Positions 15,654-24,000 of a DNA stretch of 28,729 bases are shown here, one piece after another. This stretch comes from CAZPQV01 sp964588705 (GTDB taxonomy: Bacteria > Bacteroidota > Bacteroidia > Flavobacteriales > Weeksellaceae). The stretch lies in NCBI GenBank assembly GCA_964588705.1, contig CAZPQV010000026.1, forward strand, positions 1 to 28,729. Reading direction: 5' to 3'. A program made the position numbers and the translations under genes. Under the pieces are notes generated by a model, which did not search any database, was not told the DNA's origin, and was given only the letters and a program-made list of their open reading frames with translations. Every line of letters starts with the position of its first letter. The first letter of the stretch is position 1.

Positions 15654-16034
15654 TTAGCCCTGATGTGCAATCATCGAAATTTCTACATCTACATTTTTTG
15701 GCAGACATGACACCTGAACCGTCTCGCGTGCCGGATAATGGTCCGCATCCAGATAAGAAGCGTAGATATCATTCATCACAGCAAAATCATCCATATTTTT
15801 CAGAAAAATTGTTGCTTTTACAACATTCTTAAACGTCATTCCGGCTTCTGTAAGAATGGCTTCAAGATTTTTCATTACCTGATGCGTGCTGTCTTTTATA
15901 CCTTCTGCAAGTTTACCGGTTTCAGAATTTAATGGAATTTGCCCGGAAATATAAAGAATTCCATTCGCAAAGTTTGCCTGTGCATATGGTCCTATCGCAG
16001 CAGGAGCATTGGGTGTAGAGATAATTTTTTTCAC
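15654..16034 (-). CDS. ridA: RidA family reactive imine deaminase
   Basis: RidA hydrolyses enamine and imine intermediates released by PLP-dependent dehydratases, protecting other PLP enzymes from damage. The 126-residue product has the family length and signature: APAAIGPYAQA near the N-terminus, LYISGQIPLN, and the C-terminal PARETVQVSCLPKNVDVEI, where the arginine binds the substrate carboxylate. It has its own -7 box just upstream in the gap after lptD. Proteins of this family form cytoplasmic trimers. Confidence 0.95.
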   Translation of the reverse strand: MKKIISTPNAPAAIGPYAQANFANGILYISGQIPLNSETGKLAEGIKDSTHQVMKNLEAILTEAGMTFKNVVKATIFLKNMDDFAVMNDIYASYLDADHYPARETVQVSCLPKNVDVEISMIAHQG

Positions 16035-16057
16035 GATTAGTCAGATTTTTATCTTTT

Positions 16058-16066
16058 GCAAATATA
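16058..16066 (-). promoter_or_regulatory. -7 element of ridA
   Basis: TATATTTGC on the minus strand (16066 to 16058) is a full match, with an implied leader of about 20 nt. The -33 element is not clear. Confidence 0.6.
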
Positions 16067-16087
16067 AGATTATGTTTTAAGATATTC

Positions 16088-18703
16088 TTAGAAAGTAGGG
16101 TTTGGATCGGTGAAACTTCTGTCACGATATTTCAGCGCATCTCTCAGGATATTCGCTTTAATTCCGATGAAGAAATCATATACTTTATACCTTCCGAAAG
16201 GCACCCAGTTGAAATCGATTACGAAGCTTCGCTGATCCCTGTGAAATCCAAGTCTGGTATGCGCAATTTCTCCGCTGATGAAATCATAACTCGTACTTCC
16301 GGTGATATTCCAGAAAGGCGTCAGTTTTATACTACCGTTCAGCCTCATCGCTGCCATACTGTTCCCAAATCTGGTTCCGGCTTTGGAGTATGCATAATCG
16401 GCACCGATATTCAACGTCCAAGGCTGCGTAAATCTTGAGTAATTATCATCATCAAAATAATAATTCTCATTTCGGATTTCACCCTTTTTGCTGTACTTCT
16501 CTTCCATCTTTGGTTTTTCTCCGAAAATTGCTTCACTCAGCGGAACCGACATACTTACATTGAACGCCTGAATTCCAAATCCGCCAAATTCTTCAACTCG
16601 GGTTCCTACTCCATTTTCATCATAAACGGTTTTGTAAGGATCAATCATCATGCTAGAGTTCACATTCATTTTTCCGTCCAGGAAGTTGGTTTGTGCGCTA
16701 ACACTGATTGGTGACCATTTGAATCTCTCGGCGGCGAAGTTGTAGCTTCCAGAAATATTTAATGATTCAAAAAGTTTAATTTTTCTCACTCCGGTTGAAT
16801 CTGATTTTGATCTCACCTTCATTTCAAGATTATTCGCAATACTGTACGTTAAGGATTGCTGAAGTCCCGTTGGTGGCGTTCCGAAGATGCTTCCATCAAA
16901 AATAGAATATGGTGTTAGAATTCCTTCTGCATTGTAGAAATTACGGTAATATCCCCAACTCGACGCTCCGAAATCTGGTTGGTATGCAAAACCAATACTC
17001 GGTGTTACCATATGCCTTATCGCCTGAATTTTCGCATCTTTCTTAAAATTCATTTGACCGTAAAGAATCGTCTGAAGACTCGCATTGGCAGAAAACGTAC
17101 TGAAACCGGCTAATTTTCTGTTGTAATTATTATCAATTTCGTTGGTTATCGGATTGTAGTTTCTGTCAAGCGTTTTCGTGGTTAATACGTTATTGATATT
17201 AGCAGAAATATTAAAGTTAAAATACTTCGCAATGGTTGAATTTGTAGAAAGTGAAATATTGTTCTGCAATCCTGTCTGCATATCTTTCCACATGGCAGAT
17301 TTGAAGATATCTTCCTGCTTTGTGTTTACAAAATTCGAAAAATTAAGACCGGTATTCACTGTGATATTTTCAAGCAAACCCTGTCTCATTACACCATCAG
17401 ATGGCTTAAACAGATAAAACTGATTAACCGCAACATTCATTTGTGGCAATCGTAAATTGACCGTTCCATCAGCAAAATTCTGTGAGTACGATGCACTTCC
17501 GGTGATGGTAATCGGTAAAGTAAGAAAACGCTTTGTTGCGCTGATATTGGAACTTTGCTGCGTTTTCAGGACTCTGTCGTTGAAGATATGGTTGTTGTTA
17601 ATCGTGTTGTTGTAGAACTTATTACTCACAATATCCACCGAGGCAGAAAAGTTGAAATACGGATTGGCTTTCGGATCCTGGCGATGGCTCCAACCAATCC
17701 TGTAAGTGGTAGATTTGCTGTAATCATCAAGACCTTTTATTCCACGAACTGTAGTACCGACTTCACTGTTGAAATTTCCGGAGAATTTATAATTCTTCAC
17801 ATAATTGACTTCCGGACGGATATTCCAACTTCCTTTGGTGAAAAAATCTACGAGAACTTTAACATCGAAATGATCACCAATTGGCTGATAGTAGCCTAGA
17901 CCGTTTAGGAAAAACCCTACATCCTGCCGCTCACCAAAACTTGGAATCAGGATTCCGGCAGATCTTTTATCCGAAAATGGTAAAACAGCAAATGGCAATG
18001 CCAATGGTGTTGGCACACGCTCAATATACATCTGAATCGGACCGGTAACGACCTGTGATTTGTTTTTTCCTTTTATTAATTTAATATCGGGAGCAAGCAG
18101 ATAATAATCTGCAATCGTATCTTTTTTACTGATGAAATACTCGTCGGTGGTATATTTTCCGCGAGCCATATAATAAACCGAATCGTTTACCTTCTTGGTT
18201 TTTTCAGCAACAATAACGCCTTCGTTTTCTTCTGTTCTCGCGTTGTAAGCAATGGCTCTTCTTGATTTATAGTTGAATTTAAACTCGTCGGTCTCATAGA
18301 TTTTCCCGGCCTGATCTGTGATTACAGGTTCGGTGACTCTCCCGTTTTCATCCAGTTTCCCTCTTGCATAAATATCTCCGGTGCTCCAGTCGATTGAAAT
18401 ATAATCTGCATTGATTTTCATATCCTGATAAGTAATCTGTGCATTCTTATTAAGATATGTCATTTTTTTAGGAATATCGTTCCTGATATTATCCGCACTT
18501 GAGCGCACAATATCATCCAATTGTTCCTGTTTTGCAATCGTGGTATCTTTTTTGGAAACAGTATCATTAATCATCTTATTTTCAGACAAATTTTGAGCAT
18601 TTACAACTGCTAAAAAAGTGTTAAAAATTAGGATAATTAAAATATGTAATCTATTTTTGAAACTTATTTTGATACCTGTAATTTTAAATTTTGATGGGTT
18701 CAA
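16088..18703 (-). CDS. lptD: LPS-assembly outer membrane protein LptD
   Basis: LptD is the outer-membrane barrel that, with LptE, inserts lipopolysaccharide into the outer leaflet. After a signal peptide (ILIILIFNTFLAVVNAQ) comes the OstA-like beta-jellyroll (about residues 45-210), with a KMTYLNKNAQITYQDMKINADYI start. A large barrel follows, with the conserved LPFAVLPFSDKRSAGILIPSFG entry. The chain ends in phenylalanine (PNPTF), as BAM-assembled barrels usually do. The length of about 870 residues suits the Bacteroidota form, which lacks the paired cysteines of E. coli LptD. The start is uncertain: the only ATG (18757) would overlap the divergent amidase gene, so I use the TTG at 18703. 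A non-canonical start slightly further downstream is possible. Confidence 0.9.
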   Translation of the reverse strand: MNPSKFKITGIKISFKNRLHILIILIFNTFLAVVNAQNLSENKMINDTVSKKDTTIAKQEQLDDIVRSSADNIRNDIPKKMTYLNKNAQITYQDMKINADYISIDWSTGDIYARGKLDENGRVTEPVITDQAGKIYETDEFKFNYKSRRAIAYNARTEENEGVIVAEKTKKVNDSVYYMARGKYTTDEYFISKKDTIADYYLLAPDIKLIKGKNKSQVVTGPIQMYIERVPTPLALPFAVLPFSDKRSAGILIPSFGERQDVGFFLNGLGYYQPIGDHFDVKVLVDFFTKGSWNIRPEVNYVKNYKFSGNFNSEVGTTVRGIKGLDDYSKSTTYRIGWSHRQDPKANPYFNFSASVDIVSNKFYNNTINNNHIFNDRVLKTQQSSNISATKRFLTLPITITGSASYSQNFADGTVNLRLPQMNVAVNQFYLFKPSDGVMRQGLLENITVNTGLNFSNFVNTKQEDIFKSAMWKDMQTGLQNNISLSTNSTIAKYFNFNISANINNVLTTKTLDRNYNPITNEIDNNYNRKLAGFSTFSANASLQTILYGQMNFKKDAKIQAIRHMVTPSIGFAYQPDFGASSWGYYRNFYNAEGILTPYSIFDGSIFGTPPTGLQQSLTYSIANNLEMKVRSKSDSTGVRKIKLFESLNISGSYNFAAERFKWSPISVSAQTNFLDGKMNVNSSMMIDPYKTVYDENGVGTRVEEFGGFGIQAFNVSMSVPLSEAIFGEKPKMEEKYSKKGEIRNENYYFDDDNYSRFTQPWTLNIGADYAYSKAGTRFGNSMAAMRLNGSIKLTPFWNITGSTSYDFISGEIAHTRLGFHRDQRSFVIDFNWVPFGRYKVYDFFIGIKANILRDALKYRDRSFTDPNPTF

Positions 18704-18711
18704 AATTAATC

Positions 18712-18719
18712 TATTTTTT
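18712..18719 (+). promoter_or_regulatory. Degenerate -7 element of the amidase gene
   Basis: TATTTTTT resembles TAnnTTTG with the final G missing. TTG at 18691-18693 lies 18 nt upstream. On the opposite strand TAATTTTG (18708 to 18701) could serve lptD, so the two promoters would overlap. Confidence 0.3.
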
Positions 18720-18731
18720 AAATAATGAAGA

Positions 18732-20027
18732 ATGAATATTAAAACAATTTCTTTCAAAAAATATTATCTCCTATTCTTTTTAATGTTATTTGCCCTTGTT
18801 GGAGCCCAGAAAAAATTCGTTATTGTGCTGGATCCCGGACATGGTGGACATGATCATGGTGCCGCAAGAAGCTATTCTGACATCGGTTATGTTGCTGAAA
18901 AAGACATTACACTTGCCGTTTCCCTTAAAGTGGGAGCCATGCTGGAAAGAGATAAAGATTTCAAAGTTATTTATACGAGAAAAACTGATGTTTATCCTTC
19001 GCTTACCGAAAGAACTAATTTAGCAAACAGAAGCAAAGCTGATTTATTTGTCTCCATTCACGTCAATTCAATCGACAGAACTTCACCATACGGAACTGAA
19101 ACTTTCGTATTGGGGACAAGTGCAAACCGCTCCAACCTTGAAGTTGCCAAAAAAGAAAACGAAGTAATATTTCTTGATGCGCAAGACCGACAAACCTTCG
19201 CATCATACGACCCGTCTTCCCCGGAATCCCTTATTGCATTAAAGATTCAGCAATCACGGTATCGTGAAGCGAGCCTAGTTTTAGCGAGTCTTGTAGAGGA
19301 TAATTTCGTTAACAAAGACAAAAGGTTTTCGCGTGGTGTGAAAGAAGCCAACTTCCACGTTTTACGTCAGAATGCGATGCCGTCTATTCTTGTTGAAATG
19401 GGATTTGTGAGTAATTATGATGAGGCACATTATATAGCATCCACCAAAGGTCAGGAAGAAATTGCAACCAGCATCTATAATGGAATAGTAGGTTATAAGA
19501 AAGCTGTTGACAGAAAAGGAGGAAATTTTGCCACTGTAGCTCCTGAACCTGAGAAGCCGAAGGAGCAACCGCTGAAAAATGATTTTAGAATCCTGCTGAT
19601 GAGTGCTCCTAATAAATATACTCCTGCGGATCCGGCTCTGAAAGGTCTGAAATATATTCTTACCATAAAAGAAGGCAATCTGTATAAATACTATTATGCC
19701 AATACAAACTTTGCATCGGTAAGAGACAACAACCTGAAAACCGCGAAAGATGCCGGATTCAGAAATGCAGTTTCCATAGGGTTTACTCCAAATCAAAAAC
19801 TGGGTGCCGGATACTATACTATAGAAGTAGCCGCTGGAAAAGACCGACTGAGCAGTAACTCTTATGCTGTGAAAACTTTGGGCGACAAACTCATCCGCAC
19901 TAAGCAAAATGGTATTTTCTACTATACTTACGGTAACGTAAAATCTTTGGAGGAAGCTATTACCCTGATGAAAGATCTTGAGTCGAAGGGCATTAAAAAC
20001 ACTGTCATCCAAAAAGTTTCGAAATAA
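18732..20027 (+). CDS. N-acetylmuramoyl-L-alanine amidase (Amidase_3) with SPOR-like C-terminus
   Basis: The enzyme cuts the bond between MurNAc and the stem peptide of peptidoglycan, typically during septum splitting. The 431-residue product begins with the signal peptide MNIKTISFKKYYLLFFLMLFALVGAQ. The catalytic domain (about 28-255) has the zinc ligands in LDPGHGGHD and SIHVNS, a glutamate in VAEKDITLA, and the catalytic glutamate in ILVEMGFVSN. The C-terminal 150 residues resemble a SPOR domain (DFRILLMSAP onward, then YYTIEVAAGKD and ESKGIKNTVIQ), which in other bacteria binds denuded glycan at the septum. It is divergent from lptD and stands upstream of a tRNA region. Confidence 0.92.
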   Translation: MNIKTISFKKYYLLFFLMLFALVGAQKKFVIVLDPGHGGHDHGAARSYSDIGYVAEKDITLAVSLKVGAMLERDKDFKVIYTRKTDVYPSLTERTNLANRSKADLFVSIHVNSIDRTSPYGTETFVLGTSANRSNLEVAKKENEVIFLDAQDRQTFASYDPSSPESLIALKIQQSRYREASLVLASLVEDNFVNKDKRFSRGVKEANFHVLRQNAMPSILVEMGFVSNYDEAHYIASTKGQEEIATSIYNGIVGYKKAVDRKGGNFATVAPEPEKPKEQPLKNDFRILLMSAPNKYTPADPALKGLKYILTIKEGNLYKYYYANTNFASVRDNNLKTAKDAGFRNAVSIGFTPNQKLGAGYYTIEVAAGKDRLSSNSYAVKTLGDKLIRTKQNGIFYYTYGNVKSLEEAITLMKDLESKGIKNTVIQKVSK

Positions 20028-20041
20028 GCATTTGTAAAACC

Positions 20042-20073
20042 TTTGCAGAATATTAAAATTCTCAGTATTTTTG
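20042..20073 (+). promoter_or_regulatory. Promoter of the tRNA-Glu/GIY-YIG unit
   Basis: TTTG (20042-20045), 20 nt, then TATTTTTG (20066-20073) plus C. The start would fall near 20080, just before the broken tRNA-Glu. I find no other promoter before the intact tRNA at 20448, so this one probably drives all three parts. Confidence 0.75.
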
Positions 20074-20088
20074 CAGTCCTTTAAATAC

Positions 20089-20199
20089 GGCCTATTCGTC
20101 TAGTGGTAAGGACTCAAGATTTTCCCTGTCTGCCGACAGGCAGGATTCTTGCAACAGGGGTTCTCTAATCTAATTAGACAGGGATTACCCAACAGGCTA
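20089..20199 (+). pseudogene. Disrupted tRNA-Glu(TTC) with two inserted palindromes
   Basis: Compared with the intact tRNA at 20448-20519, bases 1-36 are identical, through the anticodon TTC at 20122-20124. A 20-nt insert CCTGTCTGCCGACAGGCAGG follows directly (20125-20144), then 19 identical bases. A 19-nt insert lies in the T loop (20164-20182, with TCTAAT/ATTAGA arms). The 3' end (GATTACCCAACAGGCTA) has three substitutions that weaken the T stem and acceptor stem. CCCTGTCT (20124-20131) and AGACAGGG (20176-20183) are perfectly complementary, so the two inserts can pair with each other. It is unlikely to yield a working tRNA unless spliced. Confidence 0.85.
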
Positions 20200-20447
20200 C
20201 GTAACATAAGAATAAAATGATTACCATTTATGTTTTAAAAAGTCTAAAAGATGGTGCAAGATATACCGGAATGGCAAAAGATCTGACCCGGAGACTTAAA
20301 GAACATAATGCTGGTAAGAACAGATATACAAAAGGACATATTCCGTGGGAAATAGTCTATACAGAAACAAGTGAAACTTGGGAAGCTGCTCGAAAAAGAG
20401 AAAAATTTCTAAAAAGCAGTGACGGTTTGAAGTTTCTGAAAAAAAAC
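20089..20447 (+). mobile_element. Possible minimal mobile unit: disrupted tRNA-Glu plus GIY-YIG nuclease gene
   Basis: Direct repeats of tRNA-Glu bracket a single small nuclease gene. The first copy (20089-20199) is broken by two palindromic inserts. The second (20448-20519) is intact and shares 36 identical bases at its 5' end and 19 in the middle with the first. The repeat period is 359 bp. The arrangement fits insertion into tRNA-Glu with restoration of a functional copy, as phages and islands do, but here with only a GIY-YIG gene as cargo. No transposase or flanking target duplication beyond the tRNA is seen, so the mobility is inference. Confidence 0.5.
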
Positions 20448-20462
20448 GGCCTATTCGTCTAG
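20217..20462 (+). CDS. GIY-YIG nuclease domain protein ending inside tRNA-Glu
   Basis: The 81-residue product is a stand-alone GIY-YIG fold of the UvrC/homing-nuclease type. Its tyrosines lie in IYVLKS (Tyr5) and RYTGMA (Tyr16), the conserved arginine in DLTRRLKEHN (residues 22-31), and the late glutamate in KREKFLKS (Glu62). Similar small proteins in Flavobacteriia are often annotated as excinuclease-like, but their role is unknown. The last codons are GGC CTA TTC GTC TAG, which are bases 1-15 of the intact tRNA-Glu, so the stop codon sits in the tRNA's D arm. Cleavage of the tRNA 5' end by RNase P would remove the stop codon from this message. It shares a promoter with the broken tRNA upstream. 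Confidence 0.85.
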   Translation: MITIYVLKSLKDGARYTGMAKDLTRRLKEHNAGKNRYTKGHIPWEIVYTETSETWEAARKREKFLKSSDGLKFLKKNGLFV

Positions 20463-20519
20463 TGGTAAGGACTCAAGATTTTCATTCTTGCAACAGGGGT
20501 TCGATTCCCCTATAGGCTA
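20448..20519 (+). tRNA. tRNA-Glu(TTC), intact copy downstream of the GIY-YIG gene
   Basis: A 72-nt cloverleaf. The acceptor stem GGCCTAT pairs with ATAGGCT (G1-U72 wobble, also seen in the next tRNA-Glu). The anticodon arm is CAAGA TTTTCAT TCTTG with anticodon TTC, and the T arm is GGGG TTCGATT CCCC. CCA is not encoded. A run of nine T follows (20524-20532). Its first 15 bases are also the end of the nuclease ORF. Confidence 0.95.
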
Positions 20520-20551
20520 CAACTTTTTTTTTAGAAAATTTTAAAAATAAA

Positions 20552-20582
20552 TTTGCAGGATAAAAAATTAGTTATATCTTTG
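20552..20582 (+). promoter_or_regulatory. Promoter of rpsT and the following tRNA-Glu
   Basis: TTTG (20552-20555), 19 nt, then TATCTTTG (20575-20582) plus C, a full consensus match. The leader before rpsT is about 16 nt. Confidence 0.85.
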
Positions 20583-20605
20583 CACCCACAATTGAGAATA
20601 CAATT

Positions 20606-20860
20606 ATGGCAAATCATAAATCAGCTTTAAAAAGAATCAGACAAAATGCTGCGAAAAGGCTTCGCAACAGATACTATCATAAGACTGCAAGAACAGCTGT
20701 GAAAGTATTAAGAAATGAAGAAGACAAAAAAGTTGCTGCAGAACAGCTTCCAAAAGTTATTGCTTTAGTGGATAAATTGGCAAAGAAAAACATCATTCAC
20801 AAGAACAAAGCAAATAACATTAAGAGCAAACTAACCAAGCACGTTAATAAATTAGCTTAA
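20606..20860 (+). CDS. rpsT: 30S ribosomal protein S20
   Basis: S20 is an early-binding helical bundle protein at the foot of the 30S subunit. The 84-residue product begins MANHKSALKRIRQNAAKR and shows the typical basic N-terminal helix, an acidic middle (NEEDKKVAAEQLPK) and the KKNIIHKNKANNIKSKL block. It has a strong promoter of its own, and tRNA-Glu follows after 10 nt, so the two are probably transcribed together. Confidence 0.97.
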   Translation: MANHKSALKRIRQNAAKRLRNRYYHKTARTAVKVLRNEEDKKVAAEQLPKVIALVDKLAKKNIIHKNKANNIKSKLTKHVNKLA

Positions 20861-20870
20861 TTTATATAGC

Positions 20871-20942
20871 GGCCCGTTCGTCTATCGGTTAGGACTCAAG
20901 ATTTTCATTCTTGCAAGAGGGGTTCGATTCCCCTACGGGCTA
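20871..20942 (+). tRNA. tRNA-Glu(TTC), second gene at the element junction
   Basis: A 72-nt tRNA with acceptor stem GGCCCGT/ACGGGCT, anticodon arm CAAGA TTTTCAT TCTTG (anticodon TTC), and T arm GGGG TTCGATT CCCC. It differs from the intact copy at 20448 only in the acceptor stem, D arm and variable part. The 3' end abuts the putative mobile element, and the last bases of tRNA genes are favoured integration sites. Confidence 0.96.
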
Positions 20943-20953
20943 CTACACACGCT

Positions 20954-20970
20954 GTAAATCAGTGATTTAC
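20954..20970. repeat. Palindrome at the tRNA-Glu/element junction
   Basis: GTAAATCA and TGATTTAC are perfect complements around one central G, 11 nt after the tRNA end. It could be a recombinase arm or core-type site, or simply part of the tRNA transcript's 3' end. Confidence 0.55.
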
Positions 20971-20984
20971 GCATAGCGGGGACT

Positions 20985-21013
20985 AAAACAGGGACTTCAA
21001 GTCCCTGTTTTTT
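20985..21013. terminator. Strong bidirectional terminator at the element edge
   Basis: AAAACAGGGACTT (20985-20997) is fully complementary to AAGTCCCTGTTTT (20999-21011), with T tracts on both strands. It ends transcription of rpsT/tRNA-Glu from the left and of the giant gene from the right. Confidence 0.9.
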
Positions 21014-21015
21014 TA

Positions 21016-24000
21016 TTATCTCTTTCTTCCATATTGTTGTATTTCTATTTTTTGTACATTTTCATTTTCAAAATTTTTATCAATTACTCTGATAATATTC
21101 GTCTTAAATAATTGTGAATTCTCCACCATTCTCTCCTCTAAATAACCCCTACTCTCATTAATTTTCAACTGCATTTCCTTCTCCTCCCTATACTTCTCAA
21201 CCAATCCCTCCCGAACATTAGGCAAATCCTCCAACCTTTTATCCAATTCAGCAATCTTATCTTCAGTAATTTTTGTCTGCTGTTCAATCTCCGTCACATT
21301 CACGCCTTTTTGAGAAAGAATATCAATTTCCTCTTGGACTTTCTCCTTTGTCAAATCAATCGTTTTCTGATAAAATGGAAGCTGGTTTTTCCAGTATTCG
21401 GCATTGTCGCCCTCTTCCTTGGAATAGCCTAAGATTCGGTTGTAGTTATGTTGCGCTTTAGTTACTTCTTCCTGAATTTTAATAAAACTGTCATATTTTC
21501 GAAGCACAAAAGCAGAATCAGCCAAAAATTTATTTTTTTCGGTTTCAATTTGCTTTTTCATCAGTTCAATTTCTATATTCGCTCTGGTTTCGGGATTCGT
21601 GATGATGGCGGTTTTCATTTCCTGCGTGCTGATGTCAGAAATATCTAAAACATCGGCTCCCTTCTTCATTGCCTCCAAGTATCTTGCCTGTTTGGATTGC
21701 AATTTTTGAAGCATAAAGACATCAATGCTGTCATTGGTCAACATAAAGTTGATTCTTACATTTTCGTTCCTATTTCCTTGTCGCCAAGCACGACCTTCCA
21801 CTTGCCGTAGAGAGGTAAAGTTGTACGGAAGAGAAAGCATGTAAATATCCGTCGTATTTTCCTGAAGGTTCATTCCTTCCTGAATCGCCTCGCTTCCGAT
21901 GACCACCTTTATTTTTCCGGAATTGAAATCATCTTGAATCTTTAAACGGTTTGGTTTGCTGGTTGCTCCGGTGATGACTCCGACTTCTTCCGGTTTGTAG
22001 CCGACCTCCCGTACCAAATATTCCCTTAGTTTCGGAAATTCCGAAACAGCTAATTCAGAGTAGATAATCTGTCCCGAATCCGGAATGTCGTTTTTGTTCT
22101 GCCGAATCAAATCCATCGTTTGTTTTAGTTTCGGAGAATCCTCTATAAACTCTTCTAAAGACGGTTCTTCTCCTTCATAATAGGGAGAAAGATATGGTGA
22201 AATCGCAATCAAACGGGCATTAAGGATATGCGTAAGAATTGCCCCTTTTTGGGTTTCGGTAAAGTTTTCATTGAGCATTTCGTATTGCTCACTCGTTAAA
22301 TAGTTCTGCTCAATCTTATATTCCTTGTTGATTCGGTTGGGCCGCACCAATTCTGGATTGTCTTCTTCGCCTTTGATATCAATAAATTCAGATAAAAGTT
22401 GCTGAAACAGCGAATTGTTTTTAAAACGTCGAACATTCGCCTTGAATTTCACATCACCTTTTGCGTCAATCTCCATGTCGTTGTCTGCCTCCATAAAGGT
22501 TTCAAAGAAGGTATTCACATTGAAGTAGCCCGATTCTTCTAATCTCTTGTTCGCAATCAAGGAGAGAATAGAATAATATTCCAGTGGTTTATTGGTAAAT
22601 GGCGTTGCAGAAAGCAAGGTAACATTTCTACCGTCGTTCTTTTCTTGGATGTATTGCGCAGCCATCCAAGTATTGATACCCAACTTTGAAGTCTGCTGGT
22701 TTTGATTTCTAAAGTCTGAAGCAAATCGGCGGTCTTTTATTCTTACTTTTCCTACGATATGGTTCGCGTTGTGGACTTCGTCATAAGTCAGATGGTCAAA
22801 ACCAAAGTCTTCCCAATCGTAAATCTTGCCACGCTTCATTTTACCCACCAGTTCTTTTTCTTTTTCCAGTTCTTTCTGAAAATCCCTTTCGCTGATGGTG
22901 TTTACACTTCTTAATTCATTTTCTGAAATATAGGAGAACTTGGAAGCCAGATTTTGGGTAATATTTTCAGAAAAACCGATATTGTTAAAACCCTCGTAAG
23001 TGACGATGGTGATTTCCCCATCCTTGTTGTCGAATTTTGAGAGGTCGAAGTCTTTTCCGAGATTTCCCAAGACATTCACTTTGGCTTCGGGAATGGTTTC
23101 AAAAATGGTTTCCACCCACTGTTTCAGAATGCTGTCATTGGGAACGACAATCAGCGGTCTTTTCGCATTTGCTCTTTCCATCGCTTCGTGCATTGACAGG
23201 ATTCCAGACAATGTTTTTCCAAATCCCACTTCATGTGCAAGTAATCCGACACCTTTCGTGGTCTGCCTTCCGATTCCGGCTTTCTGAACTTCAGTTAATC
23301 TAAGTTCTCGACCTTTAAAATTCAAATGGATTTTTGAAAACAAAGGAAACTTTGAATAGTCCGGAACATAGATATTGTTGTAGTTTCGGTTAAAATCATT
23401 GACAAAACGCTTCCTTAAAGCGTCCGACAATTCTTCCCTCAAAAATTTTTGAAACAAGTCGTTGGCGGCGACTTTTCGTCTTTCGCGAACCAAGGCATTC
23501 CGTTCCTTGTCGCTTCCGGTAACGTTTTCGTTGTCTACAAAACTTCTTACTTCCCAAGATGAAGAACCTGCAAATGCCTCACTGGAAAGCGTTCCGACAA
23601 AATCCTTGAATTTTTCTGCAAGATTATAGGGAACCGTTACAGTTTCCGTCTGTCTTGTGTTTTGATTCCAGCGTTCCTTTTCTATGGATCCCAAATCAAA
23701 CTGGTGGACAAATTCATGATTCGGACTGATTGAGATTTCGTCTAAAGTTTTTGGTTTTGGAAGAACATTGAGGAGTAAATCCTTTTGTTTCTCATATTGA
23801 TTTTCTGTTCCGCCAACCGAGAACCTGTCCTTAAAGTCTATTTCCAGTTGTTCTAATTTGGCGTAGATATTCCCTTCGGCGTAATAAAAATCGTGAACCC
23901 AATTTCCGTCCATATAGTTGGCAAATTGGTAGTGCTTACCGTGATTGTTTAATGTGCCGTCGTAGGAAGTGTCCCGAAATGCCTCAATCTGTTCTTTAGT

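Noticed and set aside
20089..20199. Functional tRNA with an archaeal-type intron
   Set aside because: The T loop also carries an insert and the stems have mismatches, and bacteria lack the splicing endonuclease that such introns need. A dead copy is simpler.
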